DNA of 64,000 bases from assembly GCF_900102055.1 (NCBI RefSeq), contig NZ_FNBA01000001.1, positions 62,001 through 126,000 on the forward strand, in the 5' to 3' direction. The position numbers were made by a program, and so were the translations under genes. Each line of letters begins with the position of its first letter. Position 1 is the stretch's first letter. Source of the stretch: Ulvibacter litoralis. Its GTDB lineage: Bacteria; Bacteroidota; Bacteroidia; Flavobacteriales; Flavobacteriaceae. The notes below the pieces were generated by a model, which was not told the DNA's origin, did no database searches, and saw only the letters and a program-made list of their open reading frames with translations. Below are positions 29,352 through 37,724 of this stretch, in pieces.

Positions 29352-30050
29352 TTACAAGAGGTTTTCATCTGCAAAGCTAAAGTACGATTTTTCAGTAATA
29401 ATAAGGTGATCCAACACTTTTATGTCTAAACTTTCGCCGGCAATTTTAAGTTTTTTTGTCAGACTTAAATCTGCTTGACTCGGCTTTAGTGTACCAGAAG
29501 GATGATTGTGAACCAACACTACTGCTACCGACCCCAATTGCAAGGCATTTTTAAACACCAACCGAACATCGACCAAAGTTCCTGTTATACCTCCTTTACT
29601 AAGCTGTAGCGTTTGCAGCACTTTGTTCGAATTATTTAAATACACAATCCAAAATTCTTCATGCGGCAAATCGCCAATTATAGGTTGCATTAGTTCAAAA
29701 ACAGACTTACTCGCTGTTATTTTTTTTCGTTCTAAAGCTACTTCAGCGCGACGTCGTTTCCCTAATTCTAGAGCAGCAGTTATCGATATCGCTTTGGCTT
29801 CACCAATTCCTTTAAACTGCATTAGGTCTTTTACTGAAAGTTTCGCGAGTTCATTTAAATTATTTGCTACGGAAGCTAATATGCGCTGACTTAATGCTAC
29901 GGCGCTTTCATTTCTACTTCCTGAAGCAATTAAAATAGCGATTAACTCGGCGTCACTTAAAGCTGTTTTTCCTTTTAGCAGTAATTTTTCGCGCGGTCGA
30001 TCGTCTTCGTTCCAGTTTTTTATTGAAAAATAAGCATTTGGATCGGACAT
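29352..30050 (-). CDS. radC: RadC/JAB-domain protein
   Basis: Product of 232 residues with a helix-hairpin-helix segment (LMQFKGIGEAKAISITAALELGKRR, about 77-100) and a C-terminal JAB/MPN metalloprotease-like domain. The metal site is complete: Glu131, His181 and His183 in HNHPSG, and the downstream Ser/Asp194. Historically named a DNA repair protein, but biochemical role is unsettled. It is the first gene of a leftward operon with the deacetylase-like and HAD genes. Confidence 0.9.
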   Translation of the reverse strand: MSDPNAYFSIKNWNEDDRPREKLLLKGKTALSDAELIAILIASGSRNESAVALSQRILASVANNLNELAKLSVKDLMQFKGIGEAKAISITAALELGKRRRAEVALERKKITASKSVFELMQPIIGDLPHEEFWIVYLNNSNKVLQTLQLSKGGITGTLVDVRLVFKNALQLGSVAVVLVHNHPSGTLKPSQADLSLTKKLKIAGESLDIKVLDHLIITEKSYFSFADENLL

Positions 30051-30165
30051 AGATTCAATATATAAAGCGGGGAGCTGAATCGTATTTATCCTAAAAGTTC
30101 TGAATACTATAAATATAAAGTTTAATTTTTTATTTTACCTTTCTGAAAACTTAAACCTTTCTATT

Positions 30166-30609
30166 ATGAAGTCAATTTTTGAAGCTGATAGTTACAAAGA
30201 AATTAGAGATCGCCTCAATAATCTATCTGAAAACTCTAAGCGTGAATGGGGTAAAATGAGTCACGGACAAATGCTTCACCATTGTCAAGGACCTTTAAAT
30301 ATCATGTTAGAGAAAACAGACTACGGCATGAAGCCCAATTGGTTTGTAAAACTATTTTTTAAGAAGATGATGTACAACGATAAACCCTTTGGAAAAAATA
30401 TGCCAACCGCTAAGTTTTTAAAAGAAAGCGCACCTAAAGATTTTAAGCAAGAAAAAGCGACCATAGAAAGTCTTTTAGAAGAAGCAAATGCACAGAGAGA
30501 CAAAACAGATTGGAAACCTCATCCTGGATTTGGCTATTATACTGCCCAGCAATGGGGAAAAATTCAGTACAAACATTTAGACCATCATTTACGCCAATTT
30601 GGAGTGTAA
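30166..30609 (+). CDS. DUF1569 family protein (DinB-like fold)
   Basis: Cytoplasmic protein of 147 residues. The histidines of the DinB-like four-helix bundle are visible in MSHGQMLHHCQG and in YKHLDHHLRQFGV, and the family motifs WGKMSHGQMLHH and HPGFGYYTAQQWGKIQYKH are present. It is presumably a metal-binding enzyme related to DinB/YfiT, function unknown. The non-coding sequence after it contains what looks like a second copy of its last codons. Confidence 0.8.
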   Translation: MKSIFEADSYKEIRDRLNNLSENSKREWGKMSHGQMLHHCQGPLNIMLEKTDYGMKPNWFVKLFFKKMMYNDKPFGKNMPTAKFLKESAPKDFKQEKATIESLLEEANAQRDKTDWKPHPGFGYYTAQQWGKIQYKHLDHHLRQFGV

Positions 30610-30764
30610 TACCCCATTGAAGAGGTGGCGCGAGTATCAAATTTGTATATTTTGAAACAAATTTTAGAATCGTGGCGTCCCGAAAATCATCAAACATTTA
30701 CGCCAATTGGGCGTATAACAAACTTCTATCTTAATTAAAAAACACAACCATATAACAACCTTTT

Positions 30765-31988
30765 ATGAAAAAATACATCCTATTTCTCTTAACTACTATT
30801 ATTACCCTTACAAGTTATTCACAAACCTCTTTTGAAAAGGGGTATTACATTACAAATTCGAATGAAAAAGTAGATTGTTTTATTAAAAATGAAGATTGGA
30901 AAAACAATCCAACAAGCTTTGAATATTCTTTGCTAGAAAATAGCGAAACAAAAACAGAAAGTATTAAGGCCGTTAAAGAATTTGGGATTTATAACATTTC
31001 AAAATATATTAAAGCTACCATAAATATCGATAGATCTACAAATGCGATTAATAATTTAACCTATGATAAAGCACCAAAATTTAAAGAAGAAGTGCTTTTT
31101 TTAAAGGTTCTGATTGAAGGAGAAGCAAATTTATATCTTTATGAAGATGCAAATTTAAAACGCTTTTTTTTCAGTAAAGACGATTCAAATATCGAACAGT
31201 TAGTTTATAAAAAGTACTTAAGTTCACACACTAAAATAGGAAAAAACAACCAATACAAACAACAATTATTAAATGCACTAAAATGTAGTTCTATTGCTTC
31301 TAGTACTTATGAAAACCTACAATATACAACGAATAGCATCACTAATTTTTTCATTTATTATAATGAATGTGTTCATGCCGATATTACAAATTACACTTCT
31401 AAAGAAAAAAAGGATTTATTTAATTTAACCCTACGTCCTCGCATTAATAATTCATCTCTAAATATTAATAATGGTATTTCTGACGGAAGAGATGCCGACT
31501 TTGAAAGTAAAACTGGATTTGGATTTGGTGCAGAAGTAGAATTTATTTTTCCATTTAACAATAACAAATGGGCACTTATTATTGAGCCTACATATCAAAA
31601 CTTTAAGAAAGAAATCGCAAGAGATGCGAGTAACGTTTCTGGAGGAAAAATGATTATTAATGTGGATTACAAATCAATTGAACTTCCTATAGGTATTAGA
31701 CACTATTTCTTTCTTACCGATAACTCAAAAATTTTCCTAAACGCTTTATATGTTATGGATTTAAGCTCTAAGTCTTCTATAGAATACACAAGAGGGGATA
31801 ATTCAAGTTTAAATTCTCTAAATATTAAATCAGGAAACAATTTTGCCTTCGGAATAGGATACAAATTTAATGACAAATATAGCTTGGAAGTGAGACACCA
31901 AACAAGCAGAGACATTCTAAAAGACTATGTTTACTACAACTCTGAATATAATACAACATCATTAATATTCGGTTATTCGTTTTTGTAA
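30765..31988 (+). CDS. Outer-membrane beta-barrel protein
   Basis: Product of 407 residues with a signal peptide to about residue 20 (TSYSQ). The N-terminal half (GYYITNSNEKVDCFIKNEDWKNNP) resembles proteins often mislabelled tRNA modification GTPase in Bacteroidota genomes, but no GTPase motif exists. The C-terminal half from about 230 has porin-like strands (FGFGAEVEFIFPF, WALIIEPTYQNF, IELPIGIRHYFF, FAFGIGYKFNDKYSLEVRHQ) and ends with an aromatic strand FGYSFL. Role unknown. It stands alone between DUF1569 and paiB. Confidence 0.7.
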   Translation: MKKYILFLLTTIITLTSYSQTSFEKGYYITNSNEKVDCFIKNEDWKNNPTSFEYSLLENSETKTESIKAVKEFGIYNISKYIKATINIDRSTNAINNLTYDKAPKFKEEVLFLKVLIEGEANLYLYEDANLKRFFFSKDDSNIEQLVYKKYLSSHTKIGKNNQYKQQLLNALKCSSIASSTYENLQYTTNSITNFFIYYNECVHADITNYTSKEKKDLFNLTLRPRINNSSLNINNGISDGRDADFESKTGFGFGAEVEFIFPFNNNKWALIIEPTYQNFKKEIARDASNVSGGKMIINVDYKSIELPIGIRHYFFLTDNSKIFLNALYVMDLSSKSSIEYTRGDNSSLNSLNIKSGNNFAFGIGYKFNDKYSLEVRHQTSRDILKDYVYYNSEYNTTSLIFGYSFL

Positions 31989-32032
31989 CAAACAAATTAT
32001 AAAAACACTTATATTACAAAGAAAGCGTATAA

Positions 32033-32629
32033 ATGTATCCACCTCCACACCATCAGTCTGAAGACCTTCAAAAAATGATTGCTGTTATCAAACAGTATCC
32101 ATTAGGCATGTTAATTTCAGCAAAAGAAGGGACACCTTACATAACACACATTCCTATCGTTTACAATGAGCAAACAGGCAAACTAGTAGCACATATTGAT
32201 GCCTCTAATCCGCAATTAGCAACTTTACAAGATGGCGCCGAAGTCACCGTTGTTTTTAAAGGTCCGGACACCTACATTTCACCTAGTATTTACACCACGA
32301 AGCAACTCCCCACTTGGAACTATATTATCGTGCATGTTACAGGAACCATCACATTAATTAACGACCCTGAAGCGGCTAAAGAAACCATGGTTGCTATGAC
32401 AGAGTTTTTAGAAGGAACTACTCAGAAATTTGTGTTGGAGAAAGATGACCCTAGAATGGACCGATTTATAAATTACATACAAGCATTTGACATTACCATT
32501 ACAAACTGGGAAGGAAAGTTTAAGTTATCGCAAGACAAGAATCCTAAAGATTATGAACATGCCAAACAAGAACTCATAAAAAAATCCGGTGAGGATATCA
32601 CCGGATTTATTGAAAATATGTATCGTTAA
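32033..32629 (+). CDS. paiB: FMN-binding PaiB-family protein
   Basis: Product of 198 residues of the PaiB flavin-reductase-like split-barrel family, first described as a negative regulator in Bacillus subtilis. Typical segments are the YPLGMLISAKEGTPYITHIPIV first strand pair, ATLQDGAEVTVVFKGPDTYISPSIY and the TWNYIIVHVTGTI motif. Whether it regulates transcription or acts as an FMN enzyme cannot be told. Its last codons contain the terminator of the convergent mpl gene. Confidence 0.83.
   Translation: MYPPPHHQSEDLQKMIAVIKQYPLGMLISAKEGTPYITHIPIVYNEQTGKLVAHIDASNPQLATLQDGAEVTVVFKGPDTYISPSIYTTKQLPTWNYIIVHVTGTITLINDPEAAKETMVAMTEFLEGTTQKFVLEKDDPRMDRFINYIQAFDITITNWEGKFKLSQDKNPKDYEHAKQELIKKSGEDITGFIENMYR
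32578..32608 (-). terminator. mpl terminator inside the paiB coding sequence
   Basis: AAATCCGGTGA (32582-32592) and TCACCGGATTT (32598-32608) form a perfect 11-bp stem with a 5-nt loop. Read on the minus strand the stem is followed by a T-run (complement of the A-run 32578-32584). It lies 22 nt after the mpl stop, and all of it is coding sequence of paiB. Confidence 0.8.
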
Positions 32630-32630
32630 T

Positions 32631-33986
32631 TTACTTAATATATTCCTTCACGGTATCAAAATCCAAACCTCCGTAATTTCCACTACTCATTAAAAGCAGT
32701 GAGGTATTCTCATATTCTTGTGAATATAAATAGGTTTTAAAATCGGCAGGATTGGTAAATACAATTAAATCGTCTCTATCAAAAGCTGCATCAATTTGCT
32801 CTGTTTTAATCTCTTCCAATTGTTTAATCATAACTGCATGTGGAGAGTAGAATACTACTGCACTATCTGCAGCATCCAATGCTCCTTTGTATTGCGATAA
32901 AAATTCCGGGTTCAAACTACTGTAGGTATGCAATTCCAAACAAGCAATTAACTTCCGATCTGGAAATTGACTTTTAACAGCTTCTGTCGTTGCTTTTACT
33001 TTGCTTGGCGAATGCGCAAAATCTTTATAAGCAACAGCAGTTTTGGTTTCTGCTATTTTCTCTAACCGTTTGCTAGCTCCTTTAAAAGTTGCGATAGCTT
33101 CATAAAAGTCGGCTGCATCTACCCCCATCAACTGACAAATCCAACGTGCTCCTTCTAAGTTGTTTAAATTGTGTTTCCCAAATACTTCAATAGGCATAGG
33201 GCCTTCTGGCGTATCTAACAATGTCTCTCCGTCCACAACGGTATAACTTGGAGTTTGGTACGGATATTTTTTTATGAGACTAGTAGAATCTTCCACCACT
33301 CTTTTTACTTCGGAATCTTCTTCGTTGTAAATAATCGCTCCGCCGTTGGTAATTTGGTTTAGAAAAATATCAAATTGCTCCACGTAGTTTTCATACGTAG
33401 GAAACACATTAATATGATCCCAAGCAATTCCGCTTAGCAAGGCAATGTTCGGTTTGTACAAATGAAACTTCGGACGTCTATCAATGGGTGACGATAAATA
33501 TTCATCACCTTCTAAAACGATAAAATCATTATCGTCTGTGAGTTTTACCATCACATCGAAACCTTCTAACTGGGCACCCACCATATAATCTACTTCTCTA
33601 TCGTGATAATGCATCACGTGCAAAATCATAGAAGTAATGGTTGTTTTTCCGTGGGAACCACCAATCACAACTCGTGTTTTGTGTTTTGACTGTTCGTATA
33701 AAAATTCTGGGTACGAATAAATCGTCAATCCTAATTCTTTTGCCTTTAGCAATTCCGGATTGTCTGCCTTTGCGTGCATCCCTAGAATAATAGCATCTAT
33801 ATCGGTTGTAATTTTCTCTGGAAACCATCCAAATGCATCTGGAAGTAACCCTTTGGCATCGAGACGCCCTTTTGAAGGTTCAAAAATTTCGTCGTCGCTT
33901 CCTGTTACGTGATCTCCTTTAAGATGTAGTGCCAATGCCAAGTTGTGCATAGCGCTTCCGCCAATGGCAATAAAATGTATACGCAT
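32631..33986 (-). CDS. mpl: UDP-MurNAc tripeptide ligase (murein peptide recycling)
   Basis: Mur ligase of 451 residues predicted to join recycled L-Ala-D-Glu-meso-DAP to UDP-N-acetylmuramate. The N-terminal Rossmann-like domain begins IHFIAIGGSAMHNLALAL, the ATP-binding motif GGSHGKTT is at 109-116, the central domain has the EGDEY motif, and the C-terminal domain contains YKDFAHSPSKVKATTEAV. The H-x-x-A-M-HNLA pattern and length favour Mpl over MurC. Its leader contains the structured repeat at 34060-34175. Confidence 0.9.
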   Translation of the reverse strand: MRIHFIAIGGSAMHNLALALHLKGDHVTGSDDEIFEPSKGRLDAKGLLPDAFGWFPEKITTDIDAIILGMHAKADNPELLKAKELGLTIYSYPEFLYEQSKHKTRVVIGGSHGKTTITSMILHVMHYHDREVDYMVGAQLEGFDVMVKLTDDNDFIVLEGDEYLSSPIDRRPKFHLYKPNIALLSGIAWDHINVFPTYENYVEQFDIFLNQITNGGAIIYNEEDSEVKRVVEDSTSLIKKYPYQTPSYTVVDGETLLDTPEGPMPIEVFGKHNLNNLEGARWICQLMGVDAADFYEAIATFKGASKRLEKIAETKTAVAYKDFAHSPSKVKATTEAVKSQFPDRKLIACLELHTYSSLNPEFLSQYKGALDAADSAVVFYSPHAVMIKQLEEIKTEQIDAAFDRDDLIVFTNPADFKTYLYSQEYENTSLLLMSSGNYGGLDFDTVKEYIK

Positions 33987-34059
33987 TATTCCGTTTTTTT
34001 ATTCGAATGGACGTTGTAGAACGTCTGTACTTATTTTTGTAAAGATATTGAATTTAACT

Positions 34060-34175
34060 CGCAATAGGGATTGCGGCAGCTAGCTTTTGCACGGCAAAAC
34101 TACAGCCAAAAGCCTGCCTCTGCCGAGCAGGCAGGCCCGACGCGTTCCCGATTCATTGGGAATGGGGAAGGCACA
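34060..34175 (-). repeat. Structured intergenic repeat, copy 1
   Basis: Read on the minus strand it contains GGGAACGCGTCGGGC, CTTTTGGCTGTAG, TGCCGTGCA and ends GCTGCCGCAATCCCTATTGCG in parts. This shares order and sequence with copy 2 (36940-37057): GGGAACG/GGGCGTTCCC, GGGC-CTTT(T/C)GGCTGTA and CAATCCCTA/TATCCCTAACGC. It fills most of the 193-nt gap between the TPR gene and mpl. The pattern resembles a dispersed structured element common in Flavobacteriia, possibly the Flavo-1 RNA. That name is a hypothesis. Confidence 0.6.
34112..34136. repeat. GC-rich palindrome nested in repeat copy 1
   Basis: GCCTGCC and GGCAGGC form the outer stem, with TGC-CGA-GCA continuing it after a 2-nt bulge. The element interrupts the position where copy 2 has a continuous GGGCTTTCGG junction. 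It looks like a separate short palindromic insertion. Confidence 0.55.
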
Positions 34176-34179
34176 AATA

Positions 34180-35136
34180 TTACAACGAAAGAATATGCTG
34201 CCTCTCTTGTAATGCTTCTTTAAAATCAGGTCTGTTTTTCAAGGCCTTATCAATCCATGTAATAGCTTGATGTTTATCGCCCTGATTTTTATAAATCTGC
34301 GCCAAACGATAATACGCCCAATCTAATGGCACGCCGTCTTTCACCGAATGATTTTGAATGTAAGCTTGCAAGCACTTCACTCCAAAATCGAGTTCTAAAT
34401 TGTACTGTGCTGCAATTTTACCAATTTGGTAATTTAATTGATTCCGCTTGTGGATCCGTAATGATTTTGAAGCGGTTTCAATAGCTTGTTTGGGCTGATT
34501 ATTATTTTCATAAAGGGTAGCCAGTTTTTCGTAGGTATGTGGCGAACCTCCAGCTTTAATAGCTTTTTTATAAAAAACCTCAGCATCTTTTGGGCGATCG
34601 CTATACTCGGCGATGTAACCATTTGCTAAAAAACCATCTACTGCCGACACTTTTCCGAGCTCGTTTGCAAACTTAATCGCTTTCGCCTCACTTCCTCCAA
34701 CAATTCCGGGCAACTGAATATAAAATTCGACCAATGCCCAACGAACATCAATGTGATTGGGATCTAGCTTGGCAGACGTTTCGAAAGCATCTCGGATGTC
34801 TCCAATGTAGGTTACAGCACGAATTTTACTAATACTAAGGGCCTTCATTCCTAAAGCAGCTCCGTATTTAAATTGATAATTTGCATTGTTTTTTTCTTCG
34901 GAAACTAAAGATTCAAAGAATTCGATAGCGGTGTCCCACTCATCCATATAGCCTGCAATATCGCCTAAGTATTCTCGCGTTTTTGCATCGTTAGGATGAG
35001 AGTTTAAATACTCTTGAAACAAAGGCCTTGCTTCTTTAAATTTTTCTTTTTGGTAATAATCTACTGCTTTCTGAAAGGTATCTTGCGAAAAGCTAGTTCC
35101 GGATACGAACAAAAAAAGACACAGAATATATTTCAT
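34180..35136 (-). CDS. Periplasmic tetratricopeptide-repeat protein
   Basis: Product of 318 residues with a signal peptide to about residue 18 (GTSFSQ). At least five TPR units are visible, for example FQKAVDYYQKEKFKEARPLFQEYLNSHPND, WDTAIEFFESLVSEEKNNANYQFKYGAAL and the last, YYRLAQIYKNQGDKHQAITWIDKALKNRPD. TPR proteins mediate protein contacts; partners unknown. Lies 40 nt downstream of the DUF4136 lipoprotein gene, possibly in one transcript. Confidence 0.85.
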   Translation of the reverse strand: MKYILCLFLFVSGTSFSQDTFQKAVDYYQKEKFKEARPLFQEYLNSHPNDAKTREYLGDIAGYMDEWDTAIEFFESLVSEEKNNANYQFKYGAALGMKALSISKIRAVTYIGDIRDAFETSAKLDPNHIDVRWALVEFYIQLPGIVGGSEAKAIKFANELGKVSAVDGFLANGYIAEYSDRPKDAEVFYKKAIKAGGSPHTYEKLATLYENNNQPKQAIETASKSLRIHKRNQLNYQIGKIAAQYNLELDFGVKCLQAYIQNHSVKDGVPLDWAYYRLAQIYKNQGDKHQAITWIDKALKNRPDFKEALQERQHILSL

Positions 35137-35176
35137 AAATAATTTGATTTATTAAGAGATGAAAAAGACATCAAAT

Positions 35177-35716
35177 TTAATTACTTTCTTGTTCTGGCGG
35201 ATATTCTTTTAGGACTTTTGAAACAACGGCTTCATAATACGCTTCTCGTTGTTTGGGGTTTGCTTTTTCTTTGAGTTCACCGTCGGCAATGGCTTGCCAG
35301 ATTAATGCGTCGTTGGAAGCTGCTACAAAATCGATGGTCAAGGCTTGGTTTATCACACGACCTCCAATTGGGATTCCGCCGCTTACCCCTACTCCAACAG
35401 CACCACCACCTCCTCCAACTCCAATTCCCAAGGTGTTTCTAGAGTTGGAAACTGTTTCCTTGGCGTAAAAGTTCACCAATAATTGCGGCGCTTCCGATTT
35501 TATAAATCCTTTTTGCTGAAGCACGCTGTCCATGACACGCATGATGCGTTTGTCGTCTAATTGGTTTAATCCTGACTTTATATCTGGATAAAAATTATAG
35601 GAAGTGTATTCTGAAAAGGTTACTTCTTTATCATAATCTACCGCTACTGAAGCTCCACAAGAAGCTAAAACGACTGAGACCAATAGTATAATTCCGTATT
35701 TTTTTAGGTATTGCAT
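35177..35716 (-). CDS. DUF4136 lipoprotein
   Basis: Product of 179 residues with lipobox VLASC (Cys20). The DUF4136 pattern is visible in YDKEVTFSEYTSYNFYPD near the N-terminus and LIWQAIADGELKEKANPKQREAYYEAVVSKVLKEYPPE at the end. A glycine-rich loop IGVGGGGGAVGVGVSGGIPIGG lies in the middle. Envelope-associated, function unknown. Confidence 0.85.
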   Translation of the reverse strand: MQYLKKYGIILLVSVVLASCGASVAVDYDKEVTFSEYTSYNFYPDIKSGLNQLDDKRIMRVMDSVLQQKGFIKSEAPQLLVNFYAKETVSNSRNTLGIGVGGGGGAVGVGVSGGIPIGGRVINQALTIDFVAASNDALIWQAIADGELKEKANPKQREAYYEAVVSKVLKEYPPEQESN

Positions 35717-35868
35717 GCGCTATTTACATTTTAAAGAACCACCAAATGGGCAGCTATTTAAATGTACGCAAAAAGCAAGCCAGCAGATTGGATTTTATTA
35801 TTCTTTAACAATTTTCTTGCTAATGACTCCTTAAACTATTCTGATTTAATAAGGTAAACCCTTACTAC

Positions 35869-36879
35869 TTACTCAGTCTCTTTGTTCAACATTTCCCAAA
35901 GCTTGTCTTTCAACTCCATAAGGCCTTGTTGTGCTACAGAAGAGAAAAACAGGTATGGAATGTTATGAAACTCTTCGTCCAATACTTCTTTCATTTCTGC
36001 TTTTAGCTCATCGTCCAGCATATCGCTTTTCGAAATAGCCACCAAACGCTCCTTGTCCAATAATTCTGGATTGTACCGTTTCAATTCGTCTAGTAAAATG
36101 TCGTATTGCTCTTTAATGTCTTTTGCATCAGCTGGAATTAAAAACAGAAGTGTCGAATTACGTTCGATATGACGTAAAAAACGATGTCCAATTCCTTTAC
36201 CTTCAGCAGCACCTTCAATAATTCCTGGAATATCTGCCATCACAAACGTACGGTGATCGCGGTATTCTACAATCCCAAGATTGGGCTTTAGTGTTGTAAA
36301 TTCGTAATCTGCAATTTTAGGTTTTGCAGCGGTAATCACAGACAATAAGGTCGATTTCCCCACATTTGGGAATCCTACCAAACCTACATCTGCTAATATT
36401 TTAAGTTCTAATGTGAAATCTAATTCTTGACCGTCAATTCCGGGTTGTGCATACCGAGGGGTTTGATTGGTAGACGATTTGAAATGTGCGTTTCCGCGAC
36501 CTCCTTTACCACCTTCTGCTAAAATACGCTCTTCACCATCTTCGGTTAACTCAAATAAAATCTCTTGTGTTTCTGTATCTCTCACAACCGTACCCAAAGG
36601 CACATCTACATACACGTCGCCACCATCGGCTCCTGTACTGGTTTGCTTGCTTCCTGGCAATCCGTGATCGGCTCTAAAGTGACGCTTAAATTTTAAATGG
36701 AACAAAGTCCATAAATTTTTATCTGCTTTGATAATAATATGACCTCCACGACCACCATCTCCTCCATCAGGACCTCCTTTAGGGATGTATTTCTCTCTGC
36801 GTAAATGCGCACTTCCTTGCCCTCCTTTTCCGGATGTCACATGAATTTTAACGTAGTCTACAAAATTTCCTTCAGTCAT
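35869..36879 (-). CDS. obgE: Obg-family GTPase
   Basis: Ribosome-assembly and stress GTPase of 336 residues. The glycine-rich Obg fold spans 1-160 ([15 protein letters not shown]), followed by the G domain with P-loop GFPNVGKST at 169-177, G3 DIPG at 216-219 and the SKSD G4 motif. No C-terminal OCT domain follows, as in many short Obg proteins. The leader carries a GC-rich hairpin ending 12 nt before the start, and the structured repeat copy 2 lies further upstream. Confidence 0.95.
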   Translation of the reverse strand: MTEGNFVDYVKIHVTSGKGGQGSAHLRREKYIPKGGPDGGDGGRGGHIIIKADKNLWTLFHLKFKRHFRADHGLPGSKQTSTGADGGDVYVDVPLGTVVRDTETQEILFELTEDGEERILAEGGKGGRGNAHFKSSTNQTPRYAQPGIDGQELDFTLELKILADVGLVGFPNVGKSTLLSVITAAKPKIADYEFTTLKPNLGIVEYRDHRTFVMADIPGIIEGAAEGKGIGHRFLRHIERNSTLLFLIPADAKDIKEQYDILLDELKRYNPELLDKERLVAISKSDMLDDELKAEMKEVLDEEFHNIPYLFFSSVAQQGLMELKDKLWEMLNKETE

Positions 36880-36887
36880 ATCTATTT

Positions 36888-36903
36888 CCCGCGCGGGCGG
36901 GAT
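36888..36903. repeat. GC-rich hairpin in the obg leader
   Basis: On the minus strand TCCCGC-CCGC-GCGGGA forms a 6-bp GC stem with a 4-nt loop immediately upstream of the obg start. The GC content is sharply higher than its surroundings, suggesting a small mobile palindrome or a translational control hairpin. Confidence 0.5.
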
Positions 36904-36939
36904 TCTTATTATAATTAATTATTCAACGCGTTTATTTAA

Positions 36940-37057
36940 TGCGTTAGGGATAGAGGTGGCATCCTCGCCATTGCTGCTCGCGCAGGGATGGAGAGATACA
37001 GCCGAAAGCCCGGCCCTTCGTAGTTTTGAGGCACGAAAAGCGTAGCAGGGAACGCCC
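36940..37057 (-). repeat. Structured intergenic repeat, copy 2
   Basis: Minus-strand landmarks are GGGCGTTCCCTGCTACGC, GGGCCGGGCTTTCGGCTGTA, GGATGCCACC and CTATCCCTAACGC. It shares their order with copy 1. It begins exactly at the adk stop codon: the stop reads TAG and its G is the first G of GGGCGTTCCC. It lies between adk and obg, both leftward, so it is transcribed in the same orientation as copy 1. Confidence 0.6.
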
Positions 37058-37629
37058 TACAATTGATCGATTACAGCACTCAAACGTTCTGTAATGTCTT
37101 CAATACTTCCTACACCGTCAACACCAAAATATTTATCTTGATTTTGATAAAACTCTTTTAAAATATCAGTTTTTCTATAGTATTCGGCAATACGTTCTCT
37201 AATGACTGCTTCATTGGCATCGTCTGCTCTTCCACTTGATTTTCCACGCTCTAAAAGACGTCCAACCAAAATCTCATCATCAACTTCTAACGCAACCATT
37301 GCATTTATTTGTGATTTCTTTTCTTCCATCAACACCGCCAAAGCTTCTGCTTGTGCAGCTGTACGTGGAAAACCATCAAATATAAAACCATTTGCATCTG
37401 TATTTTTCTCCACTTCAGCATTCAGCATATTGATTGTAACCTCATCAGGGACTAAATGTCCTTTGTCCATATACGACTTTGCCAAGGTTCCTAATTCTGT
37501 TTCGTTTTTAATATTGTAACGAAACACATCTCCCGTAGAGATATGAACCAGTTGGTATTTTTGCTTTAAGACTTCTGCTTGTGTTCCTTTCCCTGCTCCT
37601 GGAGGGCCAAATAATACGATGTTTTTCAT
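37057..37629 (-). CDS. adk: Adenylate kinase
   Basis: Converts ATP plus AMP to two ADP in the cytoplasm. From the ATG at 37629 the product is 190 residues with P-loop GPPGAGKGT (8-16), the AMP-binding DGFPRT at 85-90 and a short LID region (ERGKSSGRADDANE), which makes it a short-form enzyme. A 15-codon upstream extension is discounted. The stop codon overlaps the edge of the structured repeat. Divergent from purK. Confidence 0.95.
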   Translation of the reverse strand: MKNIVLFGPPGAGKGTQAEVLKQKYQLVHISTGDVFRYNIKNETELGTLAKSYMDKGHLVPDEVTINMLNAEVEKNTDANGFIFDGFPRTAAQAEALAVLMEEKKSQINAMVALEVDDEILVGRLLERGKSSGRADDANEAVIRERIAEYYRKTDILKEFYQNQDKYFGVDGVGSIEDITERLSAVIDQL

Positions 37630-37712
37630 TCGTTTACTTTTAGTTCTGAATAATGATGTTAAAAATCGGCACATAAATAAAAGTGCAAAGATAACAATTG
37701 CAAAGAAGATTG

Positions 37713-37720
37713 TACCTTTG
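37713..37720 (+). promoter_or_regulatory. Candidate -7 element of purK
   Basis: TACCTTTG is a full match to the Bacteroidota -7 box TAnnTTTG, only 4 nt before the purK ATG. If used, the message would be leaderless or nearly so. I found no TTTG at the proper -33 spacing. Confidence 0.35.
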
Positions 37721-37724
37721 TAGT

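Noticed and set aside
36467-36677. Overlapping open frames opposite glycine-rich obg and similar genes
   Set aside because: They are shadow frames antisense to well-supported genes, without start context, domains or conservation signals.
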